A stretch of DNA of 8,352 nucleotides from the NCBI GenBank assembly GCA_030632745.1, contig DAOVUE010000043.1:1-8352 (forward strand). Reading direction: 5' to 3'. Numbering within the stretch: position 1 is the first letter of the stretch; every line of letters starts with the position of its first letter. Below the pieces are notes generated by a model that searched no databases, had not been told where the DNA came from, and saw only the letters and a list, made by a program, of their open reading frames with translations. The DNA comes from Pseudomonadota bacterium (GTDB lineage Bacteria > Pseudomonadota > Gammaproteobacteria > GRL18). A program made the position numbers and the translations under genes. Below are positions 1-6,853 of this stretch, piece after piece.

Positions 1-555
1 ATCAGCGACCCATTGTTGTGATTCGCCATCGGGTCCCATCAGGTAAGGATTCTCAATATGCTGTTGAATAAAGTGTGCCATTGGATTAGTCGCGCTTATA
101 TTGACGGCATATTTGGCAGGAATCGCATCCGACAAGCTGTGAATGCGATGTAAATGTGCATCCACAGTTAATACTGTATCGTAATAGTCTGCCAGTAGTT
201 TTCCAATCACTTTCTGGCTGACCACTTCGCCTGCATGAAAGGCTTTATCCTGTCGCATATAGCAAAGATAGGGAGCAACCAGTGAAACACTCTGTGCACC
301 GAGATCTCGCGCACCTGCAGCAGCAAGAATTAATTCTATTAATTTATCATTAGGTCTGTCCAGGCTGCAATAAAAGATAACCTGAGCCGGCAGACTTTCC
401 GGCAGCTGTAATCTACTTTCCGCATCGGGAAAATGATGCAGCCTGAGTGTTGTGTAGGGAAATCCTGCAGCTGAGGCAAACTGTTGTGCCTGAGTGGCAT
501 AAACCGGGAAACCGATAACCAGGCTGTGTTGTGAATCCTTTTTTTCAATTTTCAT
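1..555 (-). CDS. PRPP synthetase-like protein (ribose-phosphate pyrophosphokinase family), 3' end beyond window
   Basis: Only the first 185 residues are present; the C-terminus lies beyond the left edge. The family makes 5-phosphoribosyl 1-diphosphate from ribose 5-phosphate and ATP in the cytoplasm. Seen: FPDAESR (about 42-48) at the place of the FSDGE motif, APYLCYMRQDK (94-104) matching the PYFGYARQDR block that binds ATP, VDAHLHR (131-137) matching the metal-binding VDLHxxQ motif, and GPDGES (174-179) near the SPDxGG region. The PRPP-binding loop is outside the window, so activity cannot be judged. The sequence is clearly divergent from housekeeping Prs, so it is probably a paralogue. The start codon overlaps the stop of the upstream phosphorylase gene (ATGA), with GGTG about 7 nt before it, which suggests translational coupling. 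Its pairing with a nucleoside/nucleotide phosphorylase suggests a role in ribose-phosphate salvage (inference). Confidence 0.88.
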   Translation of the reverse strand, partial: MKIEKKDSQHSLVIGFPVYATQAQQFASAAGFPYTTLRLHHFPDAESRLQLPESLPAQVIFYCSLDRPNDKLIELILAAAGARDLGAQSVSLVAPYLCYMRQDKAFHAGEVVSQKVIGKLLADYYDTVLTVDAHLHRIHSLSDAIPAKYAVNISATNPMAHFIQQHIENPYLMGPDGESQQWVAD

Positions 556-2060
556 TGTTTTTCACCAATGCTGTAGCCGGAATCTTTAGCCGCCAGAGTT
601 CTGGCAAACTGAAAATCTGCATTAAATTCAGCATAAATGGTATAAAGAGGCTCATTTGTATCAACCCGATCATTGAGTTTTTTATGCAGATCGATACCTG
701 CCGCCTTGTCCATAGGGGCACCGGCCATGCGGGCAATATGAGCAATTTGAAAGTTATCAATGACAGTCACATAACCTGCTGCAGGAGCCCGTACCTGATA
801 CTGAAATTGTGCCGGCCTGGTCGGAACAGGCTGATTACCCTGAAGTGCAATAATAGCTTCCATTTTTTTCAGTGCCCGGCCGGATTCAAGCAGGTCTCTT
901 GCCAGATAATAGCCTTGTCCGCCTCTGACATCAGGGTCGAATTCCAGGATTCGACCTGCCATTTGCAGCGATTTTTCCTTTAAATCCACAGGAGCCTGCG
1001 GATTGTTTTGCAGAATCTGCATCACATCTCTTGCTTCCAGTAATGGACCAATACCATTGCCGACGGGTTGGCGGCCATCAGTGATAATCACTTCCAGTTC
1101 CAGATTAGTTTGATCGCCAATATACTCAAATAATTTGCGTAGTTTGAGTGCTTCGGTCTGGCTATGCACTTTGGCTGTAGGGCCCATGGGAATATCAATT
1201 AATAAATGAGTGGCACCGGCAGCAATTTTTTTAGATAAAATGGAAGCAATCATCTGACCTTTTGAATCCAATGCCAGTGGTCGTTCCACTGAGATCAAAA
1301 TATCATCAACCGGTGCCAGATTTGCAGTACCTCCCCAGGCAATAAAACCACGTTGATGCTGAGCGATAGAATGTAATTCTTCCTGTTTCAGATTGACCTT
1401 TGCCAGCACTTCCATGGTATCTGCGGTGCCGGAAGGTGAAGTAATGGCCCGGCTGGAAGTCTTGGGCATCAGCATCCCGTGAGCTGCAACAATAGGTACA
1501 ATTAACATGGTTGTGCGATTACCGGGAATGCCACCAATACAATGTTTATCAACCACCATGGGTTCACCCCAGTCGAGGGTTTTTCCTGTCTCCACCATAG
1601 CCTCGGTCAGATAGAGCATTTCATCCCTTTCCAGTCCTCCTTCGGCACAACCCACAAGAAATGCCGTTATCTCTATTTTGGAATAACGGTTATTGACAAT
1701 ATCTTCACATATATTCAGGAAGTCATTTTTCCCCAGTTTATTCCCGGCAATCTTTGCATGTACCAGGCGTAATGAAGAGGGAGGGGTGGCATGATTAACA
1801 TGAACTATACAGTTTTCTGTACCGTTAAATTGTGAAAAAGTTTGTTCACTCAAGCCCAGTTCATCAGTAGCAATAATCCTTTCATCATCAACAATGTTAA
1901 GCACAGCAATAACAGAGGTTGTTCCTGCGCCGTCACTGATCTCTATTTTGTTTAGTGCCTGAAAACCTTCACTGTGATACAGTGGACAATCACGGTGTAA
2001 GTATGCAACGTTTTCCTTATACGTGTCGATGGCAACTTTTCGAAGCTTTAGAGTTTTCAT
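552..2060 (-). CDS. type-2 thymidine phosphorylase / AMP phosphorylase-like protein
   Basis: This 502-residue protein matches the length and layout of the archaeal AMP phosphorylase / bacterial 'putative thymidine phosphorylase' group, which is about 60 residues longer than E. coli DeoA. Known family chemistry is reversible phosphorolysis: a pyrimidine nucleoside gives base plus (deoxy)ribose 1-phosphate, or an NMP gives base plus ribose 1,5-bisphosphate. Seen: an extra N-terminal domain (about 1-85), the helical domain, the phosphate-binding glycine-rich segment DKHCIGGIPGN (171-181), the signature KTSSRAITSPSGTADTME (200-217), TDGRQPVGNGIGP (327-339), and a C-terminal PYNP-type domain (about 420-490). 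Which substrate it uses cannot be decided by eye. The start is the only good one, but its ribosome-binding site is weak, 11 nt after the cbpM stop. The 3' end overlaps the PRPP-synthetase-like gene by 4 nt. Confidence 0.92.
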   Translation of the reverse strand: MKTLKLRKVAIDTYKENVAYLHRDCPLYHSEGFQALNKIEISDGAGTTSVIAVLNIVDDERIIATDELGLSEQTFSQFNGTENCIVHVNHATPPSSLRLVHAKIAGNKLGKNDFLNICEDIVNNRYSKIEITAFLVGCAEGGLERDEMLYLTEAMVETGKTLDWGEPMVVDKHCIGGIPGNRTTMLIVPIVAAHGMLMPKTSSRAITSPSGTADTMEVLAKVNLKQEELHSIAQHQRGFIAWGGTANLAPVDDILISVERPLALDSKGQMIASILSKKIAAGATHLLIDIPMGPTAKVHSQTEALKLRKLFEYIGDQTNLELEVIITDGRQPVGNGIGPLLEARDVMQILQNNPQAPVDLKEKSLQMAGRILEFDPDVRGGQGYYLARDLLESGRALKKMEAIIALQGNQPVPTRPAQFQYQVRAPAAGYVTVIDNFQIAHIARMAGAPMDKAAGIDLHKKLNDRVDTNEPLYTIYAEFNADFQFARTLAAKDSGYSIGEKQ

Positions 2061-2071
2061 ATCTTGAGAAG

Positions 2072-2389
2072 TTATCTGTTTTGCTCACATTTTAATACCT
2101 GAATATGTGTATGAAGCCTGTCAATTTCCTGTTTTAAATCAAGTACCATAGCGGCTCCGGCCAGATTGATCCCCAGATCATGCTGCAGATGTTTTACCGC
2201 CAGCGCCTGTTTTAAACAAACTGCAGAAAAATGATAATGAATGCTGTCCTTTATTAATGGATCAATAATACCTTCATCAACAAGTTCCAGAACCCATTCA
2301 GCATGTACATTGCAGGCCCTGCTTAATTCTACCAGGGTTAAAGACAGTTGATCGTCAAACACAACAGCCTCAATTATTTGTGTCGTCAT
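2072..2389 (-). CDS. cbpM: chaperone modulator CbpM
   Basis: A small cytoplasmic protein of 105 residues, the usual CbpM size. Known members bind the J domain of CbpA and inhibit its co-chaperone activity and DNA binding. The N-terminal half (about 15-60) has a MerR-like winged-helix pattern with LTLVELSRACNVHAEWV followed by EGIIDP, typical of this family. The C-terminal third (about 80-103, DLKQEIDRLHTHIQVLK) is a predicted coiled coil. A strong GGGAG lies 8 nt before the ATG and sits inside the last codons of cbpA, only 3 nt of spacer separating the genes, so expression should be coupled. It is followed after 11 nt by the phosphorylase gene. A stand-alone MerR regulator is less likely because of the cbpA neighbour and the short, degenerate HTH. 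Confidence 0.88.
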   Translation of the reverse strand: MTTQIIEAVVFDDQLSLTLVELSRACNVHAEWVLELVDEGIIDPLIKDSIHYHFSAVCLKQALAVKHLQHDLGINLAGAAMVLDLKQEIDRLHTHIQVLKCEQNR

Positions 2390-2392
2390 TGT

Positions 2393-3370
2393 TTATACTC
2401 CCAGTTTTTCGCGTGGATTAAAGTTGAGTTCCTGTTCCATTTTCTGATACAACTCTCTGGCTTGTTCAGTGTCTCCCGGCGGCAGAGCGATTCTTAGTAC
2501 CACATATAAATCACCCGGCGTTTTGGCGGGGATGCCCCGACCTTTTAAGCGTAGTTTACGTCCTGATTTTGATTCCGGGGGTATCGTTAAATCAATATTA
2601 GCAGCAGGAGTCGGCACTTTTATTTTTGCACCCAGAATCGCTTCCCAGGGTGCAATAGGCAGTTCAAGATAAACATCACTGCCTTCAACTTTGTAGATAG
2701 AATGTGGATTAAACTCGATTTCCAGATAGAGATCTCCTGCTTTTCCAGCACTTATACCAGAAGAGCCCATACCGACAGAGCCCTGACCCGCCAGACGAAT
2801 TTTTTGTCCCTGACGAACACCCTTTGGAATACGTACGTTGAGTGTTCTGTCTTTGGTGATGATATGGCCTTGCGGATCAACATCCGGTACTTTTAATGTG
2901 ATGGAACGGGTAGTACCCTGATAGCTGTCTTCCAGATCAATAAAAATTTTAGCATGATGATCCTGGCTTGGTGTCTGTCTCTGGTGATTAAAGTTTGAAC
3001 CGCTTTGCTGATTAACATCAGCTTCAAATTGGCGGCCAAACAGATTTTCAAAAAAATCACTATAGCGTGAGGCATTTTCATTAGTGAAACCACCACCACT
3101 AAATTCAAAACCGGCATCCCAGTCAGGGGGGGGAGTAAAATTCTGGCCAGCTTGATAATTGGCTCCCAATTGATCATAAGCTGCACGTTTTTCAGGATCT
3201 TTTAATACTTCATACGCTTCGCCCATTTCTTTGAACTTAATTTCAGCATCTGCTTCACTGCTCACATCAGGATGATACTTTCTTGCCAGCTTTCGATAAG
3301 CTATTTTAATTTCTTTTTGTGTTGCATCTTTTGCAACACCAAGAAGCTGGTAATAATCTTTATATTCCAT
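2393..3370 (-). CDS. cbpA: curved-DNA-binding / DnaJ-class co-chaperone CbpA
   Basis: A type-II J-domain protein of 325 residues that stimulates DnaK ATPase; in E. coli CbpA also binds curved DNA in stationary phase. Seen: the J domain (1-70) with HPD at 33-35 and the basic helix II KIAYRKLARKYHPD, a Gly/Phe- and Asn/Gln-rich linker (about 71-135), then two substrate-binding beta domains (about 138-225 and 226-297; LNVRIPKGVRQGQKIRLAGQG is the typical strand region) and a C-terminal dimerisation tail. There is no CxxCxGxG zinc finger, which separates it from DnaJ. The length is slightly above E. coli CbpA (306). The start is preceded by GCGAG about 8 nt upstream. First gene of a probable four-gene operon; a candidate promoter lies about 130 nt upstream. 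Confidence 0.93.
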   Translation of the reverse strand: MEYKDYYQLLGVAKDATQKEIKIAYRKLARKYHPDVSSEADAEIKFKEMGEAYEVLKDPEKRAAYDQLGANYQAGQNFTPPPDWDAGFEFSGGGFTNENASRYSDFFENLFGRQFEADVNQQSGSNFNHQRQTPSQDHHAKIFIDLEDSYQGTTRSITLKVPDVDPQGHIITKDRTLNVRIPKGVRQGQKIRLAGQGSVGMGSSGISAGKAGDLYLEIEFNPHSIYKVEGSDVYLELPIAPWEAILGAKIKVPTPAANIDLTIPPESKSGRKLRLKGRGIPAKTPGDLYVVLRIALPPGDTEQARELYQKMEQELNFNPREKLGV

Positions 3371-3446
3371 TAGTTATTCTCGCTACGCCCATTAGGAAGT
3401 GCCCTTGGGGTACAATCCAATTGAAGTTTTTAGGTTAATAAGTTAT

Positions 3447-3535
3447 AAGAGCCGTCAGCCAAATGAAATTTTCCGCTGTCATTTTGCTAACATTCTCTTT
3501 ATATAAAAAGAAAAGAAAATATGACAGTGGTCGCT
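3447..3535 (+). repeat. palindromic element copy A, related to the fusA leader element
   Basis: Begins with AAGAGCCGTCAGC and then TGAAAT, followed by CCGCTGTCAT (3474-3483) and, 37 nt further on, ATGACAGTGG (3521-3530): an inverted repeat with 9 of 10 matches. The order and spacing of GAGCCnTCAGC, TGAAAT, CGCTGTC and GACAGyGG is repeated at 4559-4630, with about 27 of 35 matches over the first part. It lies between cbpA and its candidate promoter -35. It may be a decayed short mobile or structural element. Boundaries are approximate. Confidence 0.4.
3500..3527 (-). promoter_or_regulatory. candidate sigma70 promoter for cbpA operon
   Basis: On the minus strand CTGTCA (3527-3522, 4 of 6 to the -35 consensus) is followed after 16 nt by TATATA (3505-3500), predicting a start near 3492 and a leader of about 120 nt. 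The -35 lies inside a CTGTCAT/ATGACAG inverted repeat that flanks the -10. AT-rich surroundings make chance matches likely. Confidence 0.35.
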
Positions 3536-3596
3536 TTTTATTCGCTCAAGGCTGCCCATGTTAGATAAGAGCTATAATATAACAATATTTAACAAG

Positions 3597-3634
3597 AAAT
3601 AAACTAATAAGAGCTAAGTCCTTTTAGTTTATTT
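3597..3634. repeat. AT-rich 11-bp inverted repeat
   Basis: AAATAAACTAA (3597-3607) and TTAGTTTATTT (3624-3634) are perfect inverted repeats. With one bulged T the stem extends by AAG/CTT, leaving a loop of roughly 9-10 nt. No T-run or G/C core follows, so it is a poor terminator; function unknown. Confidence 0.45.
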
Positions 3635-4040
3635 AAAAATAGAGTCTAATGATTCTAAACGTTATTTTATATTTTATATCCGGTTACTTCTTTAATAAAT
3701 TTTAAATCTGTACGTAAATAATTTTATTTGTCATGGTGTAACTATCCCGAAGTCACTTGAACCCATCAACGATTAATTTGTATATTTTCCTAAACCGTTA
3801 CCTTAAACAAACTAAGGTTGATCTGGTTTAAATCGCAGGACAATGTGATGGAATGTTAAAAAATAATTGAAGTGGTAGAGTAATGGGATTGGTCGCGGTG
3901 AAATTCCCGTGGAAAAACATAGAAAAATATTGGATGGGGAAATCAGTTTATAAATTAATATTCAACTATTTTTGAAATTGAATCAATGGGATTTAAAGAA
4001 TTATATTATTTTTGGGAAATATATTTGTAAAATAAGTAAA
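3635..4040. other. AT-rich intergenic stretch without recognisable gene
   Basis: About 400 bases without a credible reading frame on either strand and without an RNA I recognise. Small items seen are a 6-bp hairpin ACCTTA/TAAGGT with a 7-nt loop (about 3800-3818) directly before a TTGATCTGGTTTAA sequence (3818-3831), which matches an FNR-type box at 8 of 10 specified positions but has no gene behind it. No intrinsic terminator for the tRNA gene is evident just below 4041. Confidence 0.5.
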
Positions 4041-4117
4041 TGGCGCGCCCGAGACGATTCGAACGTCCGACCTTTGGCTTCGGAGACCAACACTCTATCC
4101 AACTGAGCTACGGGCGC
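4041..4117 (-). tRNA. tRNA-Arg (anticodon CCG)
   Basis: A complete 77-nt cloverleaf reads on the minus strand. The acceptor arms GCGCCCG and CGGGCGC pair perfectly, followed by discriminator G and an encoded CCA. The D arm is GCTC/GAGT around AGTTGGATA. The anticodon stem TTGGT/GCCAA holds the loop CTCCGAA, so the anticodon is CCG, reading the arginine codon CGG. The T arm GGACG/CGTCT encloses TTCGAAT. It closely resembles E. coli tRNA-Arg(CCG). A decayed relative lies 28 nt upstream in the same orientation, suggesting a former tandem array. This tRNA is in many genomes an integration target, but no integrase or att duplication is visible here. Confidence 0.97.
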
Positions 4118-4145
4118 ATAAACTTTTTTTACTTAAATACTGACT

Positions 4146-4222
4146 TTTGCCCACTGAGCCCAGGTGGAGAGTGTTTTTTGCCTTCGGAGGGCGACATTCT
4201 ATCCAGCTGATGCTGCAGGCGC
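4146..4222 (-). pseudogene. decayed tRNA-Arg(CCG) pseudogene
   Basis: On the minus strand from 4222 the 5' half copies the tRNA-Arg pattern: GCGCCTG, GCATCAGCTGGATAGAATG, and a stem around the intact loop CTCCGAA (4189-4183). About 37 of 46 positions match the functional gene. Faults: an extra A in the D stem, a mismatch in the anticodon stem, no T loop (TTCGAAT is absent), and a 3' acceptor strand that no longer pairs (CAGTGGGC instead of CAGGCGC), without CCA. The 3' boundary is set only by tRNA length. Within the anticodon stem G30-C40 of the intact gene is replaced by C30-G40, a paired change, so this was probably once a distinct functional tRNA rather than a recent duplicate. Confidence 0.75.
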
Positions 4223-4223
4223 A

Positions 4224-4505
4224 TTGCTGGTGTTGGACTATACACTATTTACGCTGAATTTAAAATAATTTGCATAGACTTATAATGCTGTGCAGTTTTT
4301 ATTTTTGTGGAATTATATGCTGAATTAGTGAGTTTTGTATAAAATTTACTAGAAAATAACGATTTCTGTTGATGTTTTAATAGAAAATCACTAAAATCGC
4401 GTGTAATTTTCTAAGCATATCAGCAATGAGTATCTTTCTGCTGAGACGAATTCCGTTTTTAAAGTGTTTGATGCTAATATAATTAGTATAGGGCTTTATT
4501 TACTA
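4224..4505. other. AT-rich intergenic stretch before fusA
   Basis: About 280 bases without a credible gene. Two exact TATAAT hexamers (4281-4286 and 4478-4483) occur on the plus strand, but neither has a convincing -35 at the right distance. The promoter of the minus-strand tRNA should lie at about 4230-4270; TTTAAA with TATAGT 16 nt downstream is the only weak candidate. Confidence 0.4.
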
Positions 4506-4534
4506 TTGGAAAAGGGTATTAGACCCCGTATACA
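4506..4534 (+). promoter_or_regulatory. candidate sigma70 promoter for fusA
   Basis: TTGGAA (4506-4511) and TATACA (4529-4534) are separated by exactly 17 nt, each 4 of 6 to consensus. The predicted start near 4541 gives a leader of about 127 nt that includes the 18-bp hairpin at 4587-4628. A perfect TATAAT at 4478-4483 is an alternative with a poorer -35. Confidence 0.4.
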
Positions 4535-4558
4535 AACCAATTTTTTATATTGATTAAC

Positions 4559-4628
4559 AAGAGCCCTCAGCTAACGTGAAATGAATCGCTGTCTTATATG
4601 AGAACATAAATTCTCATATAAGACAGCG
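4559..4628 (+). repeat. palindromic element copy B with perfect 18-bp hairpin in the fusA leader
   Basis: CGCTGTCTTATATGAGAA (4587-4604), loop CATAAA, and its exact reverse complement at 4611-4628 form an uninterrupted 18-bp stem. No T-tract follows (GGCATTTTATG), so it is not a standard intrinsic terminator. It ends 39 nt before the fusA ATG. The preceding 28 bases (AAGAGCCCTCAGC, TGAAAT) match the element upstream of cbpA. In RNA it would be a very stable leader structure, and it could affect fusA mRNA stability, termination or protein binding; which one is unknown. Confidence 0.8.
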
Positions 4629-4667
4629 GCATTTTATGTTCTATGAGAGTTTAACCAGAGTACTATT

Positions 4668-6761
4668 ATGGCTGATTTAAGCAAATACCGTAACATAGGC
4701 ATATTCGCACACGTTGATGCGGGTAAAACCACCATCACTGAGCGTATTTTGAATCTGACGGGTAAGACCCATAAGATTGGTGATGTTCATGATGGTGAGG
4801 CAACCACTGACTTTATGGATCAGGAGCAGGAGCGTGGTATTACCATTCAGTCTGCTGCAACTTCCTGTGAGTGGGATGGCCACCGCATGAATATTATTGA
4901 CACACCGGGACACGTTGATTTTACTATTGAAGTGTATCGTTCTCTGAAAGTATTAGATGGCGGTATCGGTGTTTTCTGTGGTTCGGGTGGTGTTGAGCCG
5001 CAGTCAGAAACCAACTGGCGTTATGCCAATGAATCGGGTGTTGCCCGGGTTATTTTTGTTAACAAACTGGATCGTCTGGGTGCAGATTTTTACCGCGTTG
5101 TTGATCAGATTGAAAATGTATTAAAAGCCCATCCTATGGTAATGACATTGCCTATTGGTACGGAAGATGATTTCTCTGGTGTGGTTGATTTATTAACCCG
5201 TAAAGCATGGGTGTGGGATGATTCTAATGATCCTTCTAACTATGAACTGCAGGATGTGCCTGCTGATATGGTTGATAAAGTTGAAGAGTACCGTGAACAA
5301 TTAATTGAACTGGCTCTTGAGCAGGATGATGATCTGATGGAAGCCTATTTAGAAGGTGAACAACCTTCTATTGATGATATTAAGCGTTGTATTCGTAAGG
5401 GTACGATTGCTCTGGACTTCTTCCCGACTCTTTGTGGTTCTGCGTTTAAGAATAAGGGTATTCAGCCTGCATTGAATGCTGTGGTTGATTATTTGCCTAA
5501 CCCGACCGAAGTCAAGCCTCAGCCTGAAGTTGATTTAGATGGTAATGAAACGGGTGAATACGCTATTGTTGATCCAGACAGGCCAGTTCGTGCTTTAGCA
5601 TTTAAAATCATGGATGACCGTTTTGGTGCTTTAACCTTTATGCGTATTTATTCAGGCCACATTGATAAAGGTACAACTTTATTAAATACCTTTACTGGAA
5701 AAACAGAACGCATTGGTCGTATTGTGGAAATGCATGCGGAATCTCGTGAAGAACTGGATTCCTGTCAGGCGGGTGATATTGTTGCCTTTGTTGGTTTAAA
5801 AAATACCCAGACCGGTCACACTTTATGTGATGTAAAAGAACCTGCAACACTGGAGCCTATGGTATTCCCTGATCCCGTTATCTCAATTGCTATTAATCCA
5901 AAGGATAAGGGCGGTTCTGAAAAAATGGGTATTGCTCTGAACAAGATGGTTAGAGAAGATCCTTCTTTCCATGTTGAAACAGACGAAGAAAGTGGTGAAA
6001 CCATTCTGAAGGGAATGGGTGAGTTACATCTGGATATTAAGATTGATATTCTTAAGCGTACTCATGGTGTAGATGTTGAAGTGGGTAAACCTCAGGTTGC
6101 CTATCGTGAGTCAATCACAAAAGCAATTGAAGACTCTTATACGCATAAGAAACAATCAGGTGGTTCAGGTCAGTTTGGTCGTATTGACTATACTATTCAA
6201 CCGGGTGAGCCTAATAGCGGTTATACCTTTGAGTCAAGCGTTACCGGTGGTAATGTTCCCAGTGAATACTGGAATGCGATTGAAAAAGCCTTTGGCAGAA
6301 TGATGGCAGAAGGTGTTCTGGCAGGATTCCCAGTGGTTGATGTTGCTGTCAACTTACAGGATGGTGCATACCATGCGGTGGATTCATCTGCTATGGCGTT
6401 TGAATTAGCAGCCAATGGTGCTTATCGTCAGTCTATGCCCAAAGCAGGACCTCAGTTGCTTGAACCTATTATGAAAGTGGATGTATTCACACCGGAAGCT
6501 CACGTGGGAGATTGTATTGGTGATTTGAATCGTCGTCGCGGCATGATTAAAGACCAGGAATCGACTCCAACAGGTGTTCGTATTAAAGCGGACGTTCCTT
6601 TGAGTGAAATGTTTGGTTATATTGGTGATCTGCGTACTATGACTTCCGGTCGTGGTCAGTTCTCCATGGAGTTTTCTCACTATAGCGCATGTCCTAAGAA
6701 TGTGGCTGAAGAAGTGATTAAAGAAACCAGAGAGCGTAAGGAAGCTAAGAAGAAGAAGTAA
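4668..6761 (+). CDS. fusA: elongation factor G, EF-G2 type
   Basis: This ribosomal translocation GTPase is full length at 697 residues. Seen: P-loop AHVDAGKTT (14-22), switch I RGITI (56-60), DTPGH (78-82) with the catalytic His82, NKLD (132-135) and GSA (257-259). Then come domain II (about 305-400), III (about 405-480), IV with the [10 protein letters not shown] loop (493-502), and V (about 605-690), ending in a Lys-rich tail. Wording such as [19 protein letters not shown] (103-121) is characteristic of the second EF-G of Vibrio, Shewanella and Pseudomonas rather than the str-operon EF-G (from memory). The location agrees: no rpsL, rpsG or tuf beside it, its own candidate promoter and a strong terminator, so it is monocistronic. 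The start has only a weak CAGAG ribosome-binding site. EF-G2 proteins may act in translocation or recycling; a second housekeeping fusA is expected elsewhere but cannot be seen. Confidence 0.96.
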   Translation: MADLSKYRNIGIFAHVDAGKTTITERILNLTGKTHKIGDVHDGEATTDFMDQEQERGITIQSAATSCEWDGHRMNIIDTPGHVDFTIEVYRSLKVLDGGIGVFCGSGGVEPQSETNWRYANESGVARVIFVNKLDRLGADFYRVVDQIENVLKAHPMVMTLPIGTEDDFSGVVDLLTRKAWVWDDSNDPSNYELQDVPADMVDKVEEYREQLIELALEQDDDLMEAYLEGEQPSIDDIKRCIRKGTIALDFFPTLCGSAFKNKGIQPALNAVVDYLPNPTEVKPQPEVDLDGNETGEYAIVDPDRPVRALAFKIMDDRFGALTFMRIYSGHIDKGTTLLNTFTGKTERIGRIVEMHAESREELDSCQAGDIVAFVGLKNTQTGHTLCDVKEPATLEPMVFPDPVISIAINPKDKGGSEKMGIALNKMVREDPSFHVETDEESGETILKGMGELHLDIKIDILKRTHGVDVEVGKPQVAYRESITKAIEDSYTHKKQSGGSGQFGRIDYTIQPGEPNSGYTFESSVTGGNVPSEYWNAIEKAFGRMMAEGVLAGFPVVDVAVNLQDGAYHAVDSSAMAFELAANGAYRQSMPKAGPQLLEPIMKVDVFTPEAHVGDCIGDLNRRRGMIKDQESTPTGVRIKADVPLSEMFGYIGDLRTMTSGRGQFSMEFSHYSACPKNVAEEVIKETRERKEAKKKK

Positions 6762-6779
6762 TTTTTTTTTATCTGTCTG

Positions 6780-6810
6780 AAAAAAGGCCGGTCATTGACT
6801 GGCCTTTTTT
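6780..6810 (+). terminator. intrinsic terminator after fusA
   Basis: AAAAAAGGCCGGTC (6780-6793), loop ATT, and GACTGGCCTTTTTT (6797-6810) form a 14-bp stem with a single G-T pair and flanking A/T tracts. It lies 18 nt after the fusA stop and separates it from the solute-binding-protein gene. The symmetric tracts would allow termination in both directions. Confidence 0.92.
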
Positions 6811-6853
6811 GTTTGTCAGCAAAGCTGGCTATTATTTATAAATGGAGTATAAA

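Noticed and set aside
531..983. Long plus-strand reading frame of 150 codons
   Set aside because: It lies wholly opposite the well-supported phosphorylase gene, has no recognisable motif and no ribosome-binding site; it is an antisense shadow.
3530..3550. Heat-shock sigma32 promoter for cbpA (CTTGAG on the minus strand)
   Set aside because: The CTTGAG at 3550-3545 is a fair -35, but no CCCCAT-like -10 follows at 13-15 nt.
3870..3925. tRNA-like look of the segment with GTGGTAGAGT and AATTCCCGTGG
   Set aside because: No acceptor, anticodon or T-arm pairing can be built around it; only short accidental stems are present.
4587..4628. Intrinsic terminator before fusA
   Set aside because: The hairpin is strong but is followed by GGCATTTTATG with no T-run, and termination here would cut off the gene from its candidate promoter.
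6842..6853. Upstream start for the binding protein
   Set aside because: It adds MEYK before the signal peptide and has no ribosome-binding site, whereas the ATG at 6854 has GGAG at 6 nt.
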